A stretch of 64,000 nucleotides of DNA from JACQHM01 sp964535215 (GCA_964535215.1 CAZHST010000012.1:15016-79015), one strand, 5' to 3'; positions 16,454-26,688 are shown, counted from the first letter of the stretch. The notes: generated by a model from the sequence alone, not told the origin. Program-made: numbers and translations.

Positions 16454-17815
16454 ATGGAGCAGCAGGGGGATCAAACGCTTAGGGCCATTCTCCTGGAGGT
16501 CCAGAGGGCGACAGGGGTCGCCCTCACTGGCTACCGGGAGACCACCCTCCGGCGGCGCCTGGACCGGAGGCTCCGACTCAGGGGGGTGGCATCTCTGGCC
16601 GAGTACCGGGCCCTTCTCGCCAGGGATCCTGTCGAGCCCCAACGGCTCCTGGATGACCTCACGATCACCGTCACCGGCTTCTTCCGGGAGCGGGAGGCCT
16701 TTGAGGCCCTCCGGCGGATGCTCCTCCCCGCTTTATCCCACCGGTCCCCGATCCGGATCTGGTGTGCTGGTTGTGCAACCGGTGAGGAGGCCTACTCGAT
16801 TGGGATGGTGGTGGCAGATGGAGCGAAAGGGCAGAGGTTTAATGCCTCAATCCTGGCCACCGACCTGAACCGGGAGGCCCTGGCCAAGGCGAAGAGGGGT
16901 CTCTACCCGAAGGAGGCCGTGACCGGCCTGAAGGAGGACCAGCTCGCCCGTCACTTCCTCTTTGAGGGCGGGGCCTATCGGGTCAGCCAGACCCTTCAGA
17001 GGCTGATCCGTTTCGAGTTCCATGACCTCATCTCGGATCCGCCTCCCCGGGGGATGGATATCATCTTCTGCCGGAACGTCCTGATCTACTACGACGAGCC
17101 GACCCAGGTTAAGATCTGCTCCACCCTCACAGAGGCCTTGAACCCGGGGGGCTTTCTCCTGCTGGGGACCGCCGAGCTTCCGAAAGGGCCGGCCAGGGAG
17201 GCCCTCACCCTGGTGGACCCCAAGGCCAAAGCCTACCGGAAGCTTTCCGCCATGCGGGTTGTGGTGATCGGGGCCTCCGCCGGTGGGATCGAGGCCTTGA
17301 CCATCCTCTTAGGCGCCCTCCCGGCTGATATCCCGGCCCCCTTCCTGATCGTCCAGCACCGGTGGCCGACCTTCAGGAGCGGGCTGGCCGACCTTCTCGG
17401 CCGGGGATGTGCGCTCCGGGTCAAGGAGGCGGAGGAGGGGGATTTCCTGAAACCCGGGGAGGTCCTCCTGGCCCCGGCTGATCACCACCTCCTCGTCCGG
17501 TACAGCCGAGCCACCCTGAGCCGTTCAGAGCCCGTCCGCTTCGTCCGCCCTTCAGCCGATCTCCTGTTCGAATCGGCGGCCCGCTACCACAAGGAGGCGG
17601 TGATCGGGGTCATCCTCTCGGGGACAGGGAGGGATGGGACGGATGGGGCCAAGGCCATCAAGGAGGGGGGCGGGCTCGTCCTTGCCCAGGATCCTGCCAC
17701 GACCCCCTTCCCGGAGATGCCCCTCTCGGCCATCAGGGCCGGCGTCGTTGATTATGTCCTGCCCCTTGAAGGGATTGCCAGGAAACTCGCCGCCTTGTGC
17801 TGCCCCACCCTTTGA
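16454..17815 (+). CDS. CheR-CheB fusion: protein-glutamate methyltransferase and methylesterase without receiver
   Basis: The N-terminal part (about 1-262) is CheR-like: helical domain with GVALTGYRETTLRRRLDRRL, then the SAM site IRIWCAGCATGEEAYSIGM, ILATDLNREAL and FCRNVLIYYD. The C-terminal part (about 267-453) is a CheB methylesterase with the triad Ser in GASAGG, His in VQHRW and Asp in GTGRDGTDG. There is no CheB receiver domain, PAS domain or kinase. CheB-CheR fusions usually have the opposite order. The domain junction has an ATG at 17252 in frame, as if two adjacent genes became joined. The ATG at 16454 is used; an in-frame TTG at 16418 is the alternative, and neither has a clear ribosome-binding site. 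No receptor or CheA is nearby. Confidence 0.85.
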   Translation: MEQQGDQTLRAILLEVQRATGVALTGYRETTLRRRLDRRLRLRGVASLAEYRALLARDPVEPQRLLDDLTITVTGFFREREAFEALRRMLLPALSHRSPIRIWCAGCATGEEAYSIGMVVADGAKGQRFNASILATDLNREALAKAKRGLYPKEAVTGLKEDQLARHFLFEGGAYRVSQTLQRLIRFEFHDLISDPPPRGMDIIFCRNVLIYYDEPTQVKICSTLTEALNPGGFLLLGTAELPKGPAREALTLVDPKAKAYRKLSAMRVVVIGASAGGIEALTILLGALPADIPAPFLIVQHRWPTFRSGLADLLGRGCALRVKEAEEGDFLKPGEVLLAPADHHLLVRYSRATLSRSEPVRFVRPSADLLFESAARYHKEAVIGVILSGTGRDGTDGAKAIKEGGGLVLAQDPATTPFPEMPLSAIRAGVVDYVLPLEGIARKLAALCCPTL

Positions 17816-17842
17816 AAAGATCTGGCCGGTCGTGGCTCCCCT

Positions 17843-20506
17843 CTACCGCTCCCCCATTTCCTTGATCTTTACCTTCCCTTTCAGGGCGGCTTGGGCGGCC
17901 GCCAGCTTGGCAATCGGCACCCGGTAGGGGGAGCAACTGACGTAGTCCAAGCCGATCCGGTGGCAGAACTCGACGGACTTGGGATCTCCTCCGTGCTCGC
18001 CGCAGATCCCGATCTCCAGATCCTTCCGGACCTTCCTCCCCTTGTCAATCGCGATCCGCATCAGCTCGCCGACCCCCTCCTGATCCAGGGTCATGAAAGG
18101 ATTCTCCTTAAAGATCCCCTTCTCCAGGTAGGTGGTCAGGAACTTGCCTTCGGCATCGTCCCGGGAGAGGCCCAAGGTCGTCTGGGTCAGGTCATTTGTC
18201 CCGAAGGAGAAGAACTCCGCCGCCTTGGCAATCTGATCGGCCACGAGGCAGGCCCTGGGGAGCTCGATCATGGTCCCGACCAGATACCGGACCGTGACGC
18301 CGTATTCCTTCATGACCTCTTTAGCCACCCGATCCACAATCTCCCGTTGCTCCTCCAGCTCCCTGACATGGCCGACCAAAGGGATCATGATCTCCGGGTA
18401 GGGGTTCTTCCCCTCTTGCTTCAGCTCGCAGGCCGCCTCGAAGATGGCCCGGGCCTGCATCTCGGTGATCTCGGGGTAATCAATCCCCAGGCGGCAGCCC
18501 CGGTGCCCCAGCATCGGGTTGAACTCCTGGAGGGAGAGGACCTTTTTCTTCAGGGTCTCAGGGGAGACGCCCATGCTCTCGGCCACCGCCCGGATCTCCC
18601 CATCGGTCCTCGGGAGGAATTCATGGAGGGGGGGATCCAGGGTCCGGATGATCACCGGGAGATTGTCCATGATAGAAAGGATTTCCTTGAAGTCCCCCTT
18701 CTGCATGGGGAGGAGCTTGGCCAGGGCCTTCCGCCGCCCCTCGGCATCCTCGGCCAGGATCATCTCCCGCATGGCCACGATCCGGTTCCCCTGGAAGAAC
18801 ATGTGCTCGGTCCGGCAGAGGCCGATCCCCTCCCCCCCGAACTGCCGTGTTACCTGCGCGTCCCTGGGGGTGTCGGCGTTGGTCCGGATACCGATCTTCC
18901 GGAACTTGTCCGCCCAGGTGATCAAGGTCCCAAAGTCCCCCGAGAGCTCCGGCTGGATCAACCGGACCTCCCCGAGGATGACCTCCCCTGACGTCCCATC
19001 AATGGTAATGGAATCTCCCCGCCGGACGATGATGCTCCCTGCCTGGAAGTAGCCCTCATGCTCGTAGACGATGATGTCGTGACAGCCCACCACGCAGGGT
19101 TTTCCCATCCCCCTGGCGACGACGGCGGCGTGGGAGGTCAACCCCCCTCGGGAGGTGAGGATCCCCTGGGCGGCGTACATGCCGGCGACATCCTCGGGGG
19201 AGGTCTCGGGCCGGACCAGGATGACCTTCTCCCCCCGGCCCACCCACTCCGTCGCCTCCTCTGCGGTGAAGACGACCTTCCCCACCGCTGCCCCAGGGGA
19301 GGCCGCCAGCCCTTTGGCGATCTTCTGCACCTGGGCCGTGGGATCAATCATCGGGTGGAGAAGCTGCTCCAGCTGTCTCGGGTCCACCCGTAAGACCGCT
19401 GTCTTCTGATCAATCAGGCGCTCCCTCACCATGTCCACGGCGATCTTGACCGCCGCCAATCCCGTCCGCTTCCCGACCCGGCACTGGAGCATGTAGAGCT
19501 TCCCATCCTGGACGGTGAACTCGATGTCCATCATGTCCTTGTAGTGCCGCTCCAGACGCCGGCAGATCTCGGTCAGCTCCTTATAGGCCTTTGGCATGAC
19601 CTCTTTTAAGGCCTCGATCGGCTGAGGGGTCCGGATGCCGGCGACCACATCCTCCCCCTGGGCGTTCTGGAGGAATTCGCCGTAGAGGTGCTTCTCCCCG
19701 GTGGCCGGGTTCCTCGTGAAGGCCACCCCTGTCCCCGAGGATTCCCCCAGGTTGCCGAAGACCATGGCCTGGACGTTCACCGCCGTGCCCCAGTCATCAG
19801 GGATCTTTTCAATCCTCCGGTACTCGATGGCCCGTTTGTTGTTCCAGGACTGGAACACCGCATTGACGGCGAGCTGGAGCTGCTCCCGGGGATCCTGGGG
19901 AAACTCCCGACCGGTCTCCCGCTGGATCACCCCTTTAAACTGCCCGACCAGTTCCTTTAAGTCCTCGGCGGAAAGCTCCGTATCGTGGGTAACCCCCTTC
20001 TCCCGCTTCTTCGCCGCGATCAGGTCTTCGAAGGCCGATTTCTTGACGCCTAACACGACGTCGCCGAACATCTGGAGGAGCCGCCGGTACGAATCGTAGG
20101 CAAAGCGGGGGTTCCCGGACCGTTCGATCAGCCCCTGGACCGCCTGGTCGTTTAGGCCCAGGTTCAGGACGGTGTCCATCATCCCTGGCATCGAGACCCG
20201 GGCCCCGGAGCGGACCGAGACCAGAAGGGGGTTCTTGGGATCACCGAACCTGGCCTGCATGACCTGTTCCAGCCTCTTCAGGTTCGCCTCGACCTCCTGC
20301 CAGAGGCCGGTGGGGAGCTTCCCCCCCCGCTTGAAGTACTCGAGGCAGGCCTCGGTGGAGATGGTAAAGCCGGGCGGGACAGGGATCTTCAGCCGGGTCA
20401 TCTCGTGCAGGTTCGCCCCTTTCCCGCCAAGCAAGTTCTTCTGCTCGGCCCGGCCCTCGGCCTTGCCCCTTCCAAAGAAATAGACATACTTCTTTCCCAC
20501 TGCCAT
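17843..20506 (-). CDS. ppdK: Pyruvate, phosphate dikinase
   Basis: PPDK interconverts pyruvate + ATP + Pi and PEP + AMP + PPi, in glycolysis or gluconeogenesis. The 887-residue length is normal. The nucleotide domain begins KNLLGGKGANLHEMTRL. The phosphohistidine is in TSRGGLTSHAAVVARGMGKPCVVGC, and the PEP-binding barrel ends with GICGEHGGDP, which includes the catalytic cysteine. The ATG at 20506 is preferred because CGAGGGA precedes it by about 8 bases. An in-frame ATG seven codons upstream lacks such a site. It follows glyS by 46 bases on the same strand. Confidence 0.95.
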   Translation of the reverse strand: MAVGKKYVYFFGRGKAEGRAEQKNLLGGKGANLHEMTRLKIPVPPGFTISTEACLEYFKRGGKLPTGLWQEVEANLKRLEQVMQARFGDPKNPLLVSVRSGARVSMPGMMDTVLNLGLNDQAVQGLIERSGNPRFAYDSYRRLLQMFGDVVLGVKKSAFEDLIAAKKREKGVTHDTELSAEDLKELVGQFKGVIQRETGREFPQDPREQLQLAVNAVFQSWNNKRAIEYRRIEKIPDDWGTAVNVQAMVFGNLGESSGTGVAFTRNPATGEKHLYGEFLQNAQGEDVVAGIRTPQPIEALKEVMPKAYKELTEICRRLERHYKDMMDIEFTVQDGKLYMLQCRVGKRTGLAAVKIAVDMVRERLIDQKTAVLRVDPRQLEQLLHPMIDPTAQVQKIAKGLAASPGAAVGKVVFTAEEATEWVGRGEKVILVRPETSPEDVAGMYAAQGILTSRGGLTSHAAVVARGMGKPCVVGCHDIIVYEHEGYFQAGSIIVRRGDSITIDGTSGEVILGEVRLIQPELSGDFGTLITWADKFRKIGIRTNADTPRDAQVTRQFGGEGIGLCRTEHMFFQGNRIVAMREMILAEDAEGRRKALAKLLPMQKGDFKEILSIMDNLPVIIRTLDPPLHEFLPRTDGEIRAVAESMGVSPETLKKKVLSLQEFNPMLGHRGCRLGIDYPEITEMQARAIFEAACELKQEGKNPYPEIMIPLVGHVRELEEQREIVDRVAKEVMKEYGVTVRYLVGTMIELPRACLVADQIAKAAEFFSFGTNDLTQTTLGLSRDDAEGKFLTTYLEKGIFKENPFMTLDQEGVGELMRIAIDKGRKVRKDLEIGICGEHGGDPKSVEFCHRIGLDYVSCSPYRVPIAKLAAAQAALKGKVKIKEMGER

Positions 20507-20552
20507 GGCGGATTCCCTCGCTTTCATGCAGGAAAAAAGGCTACAAAAACCT

Positions 20553-22625
20553 TTAGGGGGTGACGATGATCTTCCTGAAATCGGCGATCTTCCCGAACAG
20601 ATCCGCCACCTCCTTCAGGAGGGCATGGCGGTTCGTCCGGACCTCTTCCTCCTCCACGTTTACCAGGACCTCCTCAAAGAACATATCCACGATCGGCTTC
20701 AAGGTGGCGATCCTCCGCAAGGCCCCGAGGTAATCCTTCCGGGCGAGGAACCCGTTCACTTCATCCCTCAGCCTCCGGGTCTCGCCGTGAAGGGCCCGCT
20801 CAGCCCCCTCGGTGAAGAGGCGGGGGTTGACCTCCGCCCCCAGGCCTTCGGGGATGATGTTCACCACCCGTTTGAAGGCGATGGAGAGCTCGTTGAAGTC
20901 AGGCTCCCGCCTGAACAGCTTGAGGGCCTCGGCCCTCTTCCCCGCGTCAAAGACATTCTCGAAATCCACCGAGAGGACGGCCTCGGCCAGGTCGGAGGGG
21001 ATGCCCCGCTCGAGGAGGATCCCGTGGAGCCTGGTCCGGAAGAACTCCAGCAGCTCCCGCTCTACCTCGTCCACCGGCTTAGTGATCCTCGGCCAGACCA
21101 GGTTCAGCGCCTTCCCCACGATATCCGAGAGGCGGATCGGGAGGTCCTTCTCCAGGAGGATCTGGAGGATGCCTAAGGCCGCCCGCCGAAGGGCGTAAGG
21201 GTCCTCGGAACCTGTGGGGATCAGGCCGATGCCGAAGCAGCCGGCCAGGGAGTCGGCCCTGTCGGCGATGGCCAGAAGGGCTCCCAGGACCGAGGCCGGG
21301 ATCCGATCCCCGGCGTAGCGGGGGAGGTAGTGCTCCTCGATGGCCTGGGCCACCTCCGGGGGCTCACCCGAGAGGAGGGCGTACTCCTTTCCCATGATCC
21401 CCTGGAGTTCCGGAAATTCCTTCACCATGGCGGTCAGGAGATCCGCCTTGGAGAGGTAGGCAGCCCTCCTTCCCCGCTCGACCAGGGAGGGGGTGATCCT
21501 CTCGGCCAGGAAAGCCATCAGCTCCTGGAGCCGCTCGACCTTGTCGTAGAGGGTGCCCAACCGTTCATGGAAGATGATCTGTTTCAGTCGGGGGACCCGA
21601 TCCGCCAGCGGCACCCTCCGGTCGTCCTGGTAGAAGAAGCTGGCGTCCGAGAGGCGGGCCCGGAGCACCCGTTCATTGCCTTCCCGGATCGGGGCCATGT
21701 CCTTTGATCGGATGTTGGTGATGGCGATAAAGTAGGGGAGGAGTTTCCCCGTGGCATCAACCACCGGGAAGTAACGCTGGTGCCTCTTCATGGGGGTCAT
21801 GATGACTTCCCTGGGGAGGATCAGGTATTCCTTCGCGAAGCTCCCGCACACGGCGCTCGGGTACTCGACCAGGTTGGTGACCGTTTCGACCAGGTCCTTC
21901 TCCAGGACGGGCCTTCCCCCGACCTTCTCGGCCGCCTCGAGGGCCAGCCTCGTCACCAGCTCCCTCCGTTTCTCCGGGTCAACGATGACGAACTCCTCCT
22001 CCAGCTTCTCCAGGTACTCCTCGAAGGAGTGGACCCAGATGGGGCCCGGGCTCAGGAACCGGTGGCCGTAGGTCTTGTTGGAGCTTTTGATCCCGTCAAT
22101 CTCCAGGGGGACCATCCGTCCCCCGAAGAGGGCGAGGAGCCAGCGGATCGGGCGAACGAACCGGAGGTTCCCCTCCCCCCAGCGCATCGTCTTGGGGAAG
22201 GGGAGGGAGAGGACGAGCCTGGGGAGAAGCTCGGGGAGGAGGTCAAAGGTCTTCTGGCCCCGTTCCTCGATGACGGCCACCAGATGTTCCCCCCGCTCCA
22301 GGTGCCGGATCTGGAGCTTTTCAACGGGTAGCCCTTGGGCCCTGGCAAACCCTAATGCCGCCTTCGTCGGGCGGCCCTCCCCGTCAAAGGCTGTCCCTTT
22401 GGAGGGGCCGACGACCACCCTCGTCAAGGGCTGCTGGACCTCCTCCAGCTCCTCGATGTAGAGCGTGAGGCGGCGGGGGGTGCCCAGGGTCCGGACGTGG
22501 GAGAAGAGGATCCGATGCTCCTGGAAGAGCCTCTTCGCCCCCTCGGCCAGATCCCTTAAGGCTCCGGGGATATAGGAGGAAGGGATCTCTTCGACCCCGA
22601 TCTCAAGGAGGAGTTCCTTGCCCAT
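20553..22625 (-). CDS. glyS: Glycine-tRNA ligase beta subunit
   Basis: GlyS is the tRNA-binding subunit of the bacterial alpha2-beta2 glycyl-tRNA synthetase. The 690-residue protein starts GKELLLEIGVEEIPSSYI, the usual beginning, and ends with MFFEEVLVNVEEEEVRTNRHALL, the usual end. The KRHQRYFP and YALRRAALGIL segments are also diagnostic. The start at 22625 removes a 43-residue non-homologous extension in frame. The catalytic alpha subunit is two genes upstream, with a small exported protein gene in between. Confidence 0.96.
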   Translation of the reverse strand: MGKELLLEIGVEEIPSSYIPGALRDLAEGAKRLFQEHRILFSHVRTLGTPRRLTLYIEELEEVQQPLTRVVVGPSKGTAFDGEGRPTKAALGFARAQGLPVEKLQIRHLERGEHLVAVIEERGQKTFDLLPELLPRLVLSLPFPKTMRWGEGNLRFVRPIRWLLALFGGRMVPLEIDGIKSSNKTYGHRFLSPGPIWVHSFEEYLEKLEEEFVIVDPEKRRELVTRLALEAAEKVGGRPVLEKDLVETVTNLVEYPSAVCGSFAKEYLILPREVIMTPMKRHQRYFPVVDATGKLLPYFIAITNIRSKDMAPIREGNERVLRARLSDASFFYQDDRRVPLADRVPRLKQIIFHERLGTLYDKVERLQELMAFLAERITPSLVERGRRAAYLSKADLLTAMVKEFPELQGIMGKEYALLSGEPPEVAQAIEEHYLPRYAGDRIPASVLGALLAIADRADSLAGCFGIGLIPTGSEDPYALRRAALGILQILLEKDLPIRLSDIVGKALNLVWPRITKPVDEVERELLEFFRTRLHGILLERGIPSDLAEAVLSVDFENVFDAGKRAEALKLFRREPDFNELSIAFKRVVNIIPEGLGAEVNPRLFTEGAERALHGETRRLRDEVNGFLARKDYLGALRRIATLKPIVDMFFEEVLVNVEEEEVRTNRHALLKEVADLFGKIADFRKIIVTP

Positions 22626-22635
22626 CGTCCTTTGC

Positions 22636-22973
22636 CTATCTCCTCTTTCGCCAGAGGGCCTTTGGTTCAAAGAGAAACGTCCGGACCTCCTTCCGGTACT
22701 CCTCGGGGATAGGGGCGGAGAAGGACCGCTCCTCCCCCGAATCGAGATCCCCAACCTTGACGGCCTGCCGGCCCATGACCTTTCCCTTAGCGTTCACAAA
22801 CTTGATGATCACCGTCGTCTCGTAGGCCTTCCTGGGGCTGAAATTCTTGACCCGGCCTTGGATGGTGTCGATCCAGCGCTCGTAGGCGGTGATGACGAGA
22901 TCCAGCTCCTTCTCCGCCGCCAGGCCCGGAGCGGCCATGACCCCTGTGAGCACCATCATCATCAGGAGGCGCT

Positions 22974-22977
<4 letters not shown>
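22636..22977 (-). CDS. Small exported protein, FxLYD-like
   Basis: The 113-residue protein starts with a signal peptide (KRLLMMMVLTGVMAAPGLA, probable cleavage near 20-21). The mature part resembles short beta-sandwich FxLYD-type domains: GRVKNFSPRKAYETTVIIKFVNAKGKVMG, then a glycine-rich turn and a SFSAPIP strand. Its role is unknown, but a periplasmic location is likely. The ATG overlaps the glyQ stop by 4 bases and glyS starts 10 bases downstream, so an envelope protein is embedded in a tRNA-synthetase operon. Confidence 0.75.
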
Positions 22978-23867
<890 letters not shown>

Positions 23868-23947
23868 AACCTTCCCTTTTCCCCACGGCATCCCGAACTC
23901 TCCTTGACGGGTTCTGGTCTGGTGAAGCGCCTCAAGAATCGTGAAAA

Positions 23948-23976
23948 ACCCTAACAAAAAACCGAGGAGGTGTCAA
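23948..23976 (-). promoter_or_regulatory. Probable sigma-70 promoter of the glyQ operon
   Basis: On the minus strand TTGACA (23976-23971) and TAGGGT (23953-23948) are separated by 17 bases. The -35 is perfect; the -10 keeps the first two and the last consensus bases. The element lies about 80 bases before the glyQ start, in the gap after the upstream gene. Confidence 0.5.
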
Positions 23977-23988
23977 GGAAAAGCGGCC

Positions 23989-25011
23989 CTACGCCGATCC
24001 TTCGAAGAGGCGGGCGATCTCGTCCCGATCGAACCGGGGGAAGGGCTTTGCTTCTCCCCCCACAACCAGTGTGATCCCCTCTTCCCGCTCCACGACCTCT
24101 CCGATGGCCGCCGCCAGGATCCCTTCCCGCCGGTACCGCTGCAGGAGCCGCTCCGCGGCCTCGGGTGGTGCCGTCAGGAGGAGGGCCCCCGAGGCGATGG
24201 TCCCCAGCGGGTCCAGGCCCAGGGCTTCGCAGAGCTTCAAGGATTCGGGGAGGATTGGGATCCTCTCACGAACGATCCGGAGGCCGACCTCGGAAGCCTC
24301 GGCCAGCTCGTAGAGGCCCGAGGAGAGGCCCCCCTCCGTCGGATCGTGCATCGCGTGGACCTTCGCCGTCTCGACCGCCAAGAGGGCATCCTCCAGGACG
24401 CTGATCCCAGGACGGCGGAGGAAGCCCCTGGCCCGCTCCAGAAGGGCCTCGTCACAACCCAGGTCCTTCAAGGCTTCTGCCTTCTCCCGGGCCAGGATGG
24501 CGGTCCCCTCGATGGCGATCCCCTTGGTGAGGATCACGACATCCCCCACCCGGGCCCCCGCCGTTGTCACCAGTTTATCCTTCGCGACCTCCCCCAGCAT
24601 CCCCCCGACCAGGATTGGACGGCTGAGATCGGCCGTCACCTCCGTATGCCCCCCGATGACCGTGACCCCGATGCCGGAGCAGGCCTCCGCCACCTGGGCG
24701 AAGATCCCTTCGGCCATCGGCTCGGTGGCTTGGCCCTCGGGGAGGAGGAGGACCATCGTGAACCAGAGTGGTCTTGCCCCCCGGACGGCCAGGTCGTTAG
24801 CGTTGACGTGAACCGCGTACCAGCCGATCTCCTCCGTGGCGAAGGTGATCGGATCAGCGGTCACAACCAGATACCGGTCGCCCAGCTCAAGGACCGCCGC
24901 ATCCTCTCCGATCCGGGGCCCTACCACCACCCGGGGGTCCCCTTGGGGAAACCGAGCCAGCAATTTCTTCAGAAGCTCTCGCGTTGGCTTCCCGACCGGC
25001 AGGTGAACCAT
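23989..25011 (-). CDS. AIR synthase-related protein (HypE/PurM fold)
   Basis: The 340-residue protein has the ATP-binding PurM-like fold: GPRIGEDAAVLELGDRYLVVTADPITF, NANDLAVRGARPLWFTMVLLLPE, VIGGHTEV and HDPTEGGLSSGLYELAEAS. It is often annotated as a HypE-like hydrogenase maturation factor. However, it lacks the C-terminal cysteine that HypE uses to carry the cyanide group, and no hyp or hydrogenase gene is in the window. An ATP-dependent role in another pathway is more likely. It starts 7 bases after the site-2 protease gene. Confidence 0.8.
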   Translation of the reverse strand: MVHLPVGKPTRELLKKLLARFPQGDPRVVVGPRIGEDAAVLELGDRYLVVTADPITFATEEIGWYAVHVNANDLAVRGARPLWFTMVLLLPEGQATEPMAEGIFAQVAEACSGIGVTVIGGHTEVTADLSRPILVGGMLGEVAKDKLVTTAGARVGDVVILTKGIAIEGTAILAREKAEALKDLGCDEALLERARGFLRRPGISVLEDALLAVETAKVHAMHDPTEGGLSSGLYELAEASEVGLRIVRERIPILPESLKLCEALGLDPLGTIASGALLLTAPPEAAERLLQRYRREGILAAAIGEVVEREEGITLVVGGEAKPFPRFDRDEIARLFEGSA

Positions 25012-25018
25012 TTCCAGG

Positions 25019-26170
25019 TTAAGGGAAGCTAAACGGGGCAGGGGTGATCAAGGAGAGGAGGAGGAGGAACGAAAGGACTCCCCCCACCCGTCGGCGTCGA
25101 TCCAGAGGGGTCACATCGTTTAAAGGGGGAGGGTGTTTCAGGCCGAGGGCGAGGGTGAGACCGGCCCAGAAGAGCCACCCCGGCCAGAAGAGGGTCCCCA
25201 TGACGAGAAGCCCGAGAAGGGTCCCGATGGCGACCCACCGGTGATGGCGGCCCAGCAAGGCGTAGCTCACATGGCCCCCATCGAGCTGGCCGATGGGGAG
25301 GAGGTTCAAGGCGGTGACGAAGAGGCCGATCCAGCCGGCAAAGGCCACTGGGTGGAGGAGCACATCAACGTTCTCGGGGAGGCTTCCCAGGGTCAACCGC
25401 TGGATGAAGGAAAACAGAAGGGGGGAACCGAGGCGGATCCCGATCCGTCCAGGCTCCAGCGCCGGGATGATCTGGGAGTGCTTTAGGCCGATGATGAGCA
25501 CAGGGATGGCGATGACCAGGCCAGCGAGGGGCCCGGCGAGCCCCACGTCGAAGAGGGCCTTCCGATCCGTCACCGGGGATTTCATCTTGATGAAGGCCCC
25601 GAAGGTCCCAAGGCCGATAGGGGCGGGGATGAAGTAGGGGAGCGTGACCTCAACGCCGTAGGATCTGGCCGTGAAGTAATGGCCCAACTCGTGAATGCCC
25701 AGGATCAGGAGGAGGCTAAACGCGAAGGGAACCCCGGCGAGAAGCCCGGAGGGATGGCGGAAGACATTGACACCCTCGTTGGCAGCCCCGACCGTGAGGG
25801 TGGTCAGGAGGGTGGCCCCTAACAGGACCAGGTTCACCCATGGCTTGACGGTCTTCCGCCGGGGCGGTGCTTTCAAAAGCGTCATCTCCTCCTCGCTCCG
25901 GATCATCGGGTAGAAGCCATAGGGGGCATACCGCCGACTCAGGATCCTGATGGCCTGCTCGGGATCCATCATCAGCCGACCCCTGAAGTGGAGGGCCCCG
26001 TTTTGCACCTCCCACTCCGCGATGGCGAAGACCCCGTCCAGTTCCCGTCCCAGGGTCCAGAGGAGGCCATTGATCGGCTCTTCCTTTGGGCTCACATCCC
26101 CACCTCGGTGATCAGGACTCAATCGTTCCACGCGAATCGTGAACTCTTTTTTTATAGCACGTCCTTCCAT
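25019..26170 (-). CDS. Site-2 protease family membrane metalloprotease (M50)
   Basis: The protein has about 383 residues with several membrane segments. The zinc motif is HELGH (160-164), and the second metal site is in NLLPIGQLDGGHV near the C-terminal third. GVEVTLPYFIPAPIGLGTFGAFIKMKSP is characteristic of the EGY1-like subgroup. There is no PDZ domain, so it differs from RseP. The first 110 residues form a soluble domain of unknown role. Site-2 proteases cut membrane proteins within the bilayer; its target is unknown. The ATG at 26170 is used; an in-frame GTG at 26215 is possible. Confidence 0.87.
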   Translation of the reverse strand: MEGRAIKKEFTIRVERLSPDHRGGDVSPKEEPINGLLWTLGRELDGVFAIAEWEVQNGALHFRGRLMMDPEQAIRILSRRYAPYGFYPMIRSEEEMTLLKAPPRRKTVKPWVNLVLLGATLLTTLTVGAANEGVNVFRHPSGLLAGVPFAFSLLLILGIHELGHYFTARSYGVEVTLPYFIPAPIGLGTFGAFIKMKSPVTDRKALFDVGLAGPLAGLVIAIPVLIIGLKHSQIIPALEPGRIGIRLGSPLLFSFIQRLTLGSLPENVDVLLHPVAFAGWIGLFVTALNLLPIGQLDGGHVSYALLGRHHRWVAIGTLLGLLVMGTLFWPGWLFWAGLTLALGLKHPPPLNDVTPLDRRRRVGGVLSFLLLLSLITPAPFSFP

Positions 26171-26259
26171 CCCGGTCAAAGCTTTTCCTGTTTCACTCCC
26201 AGGTAATCTTCCCACCCCCCTGGGGGAGGCCGCCGCCCAGGGCTCCGGTCGCTGACCCC

Positions 26260-26288
26260 TTGCACCGCCGGTCTTCCTTTGCTATCCT
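26260..26288 (+). promoter_or_regulatory. Sigma-70 promoter of the HU-like gene
   Basis: TTGCAC (26260-26265) and TATCCT (26283-26288) lie 17 bases apart. Transcription would start near 26295, about 58 bases before the start codon, and would include the leader hairpin at 26303-26331. Confidence 0.65.
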
Positions 26289-26302
26289 GCTTACGGGCCT
26301 GA

Positions 26303-26331
26303 AGCCGAGGGGCCGACGGGCGGCCCCGGCT
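26303..26331 (+). other. Leader hairpin before the HU-like gene
   Basis: AGCCGAGGGGCC (26303-26314) pairs with GGCCCCGGCT (26322-26331), with one bulged base and a seven-base loop. It falls in the predicted leader, ending 21 bases before the ATG and just before the AGGAGGTGAGGT ribosome site. Only three Ts follow, so it is a weak terminator at best. It may stabilise the mRNA or take part in autoregulation. Confidence 0.45.
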
Positions 26332-26352
26332 TTGGCCGGAAGGAGGTGAGGT

Positions 26353-26688
26353 ATGGCAGCGAAGAAACCGGGAAAGGCTCAGGCCGGCCGGAAGCCGGCC
26401 CCGGTGGGCCGGGTGGCCCTCTATGACGCCGTGCAGGGCCTGGTGGGCAACGCCACGCTCCGGCGGGAGCAGGTGGAACGGGTGGTGCGAGGGACGTTCG
26501 AGGCGATCACCACCTTCCTCCGGCGGGGCCAGACGGTGATCCTGCCCGGGTTTGGCACGTTCTACCCCTCCACGTTTAAAGGGGGGACGGTCCGGCTCCC
26601 GGGCGGAGGGACCAAACGGCTCCGTCCCCACCGGATTCCCCGGTTCCGGCCGGGTGAGGCGTTGAAGCAGGCGGTGCGAAGGGGGTAA
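26353..26688 (+). CDS. HU/IHF-family DNA-binding protein
   Basis: The 111-residue protein has an HU fold: the helical part LYDAVQGLVGNATLRREQVERVVRGTFEAITTFL, then RRGQTVILPGFGTF and a C-terminal RIPRFRPGEALKQAV. The DNA-binding arm region is Gly/Arg-rich and atypical, and a basic N-terminal extension (AAKKPGKAQAGRKPAP) precedes the fold. It would bend or bind DNA in the nucleoid. A strong AGGAGGTGAGGT site precedes the ATG. It stands alone between convergent and divergent minus-strand genes. Confidence 0.85.
   Translation: MAAKKPGKAQAGRKPAPVGRVALYDAVQGLVGNATLRREQVERVVRGTFEAITTFLRRGQTVILPGFGTFYPSTFKGGTVRLPGGGTKRLRPHRIPRFRPGEALKQAVRRG

Noticed and set aside
23989..25011. Calling the AIR-synthase-like protein hypE
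   Set aside because: The C-terminal cysteine motif needed by HypE is missing and no hydrogenase genes are present.
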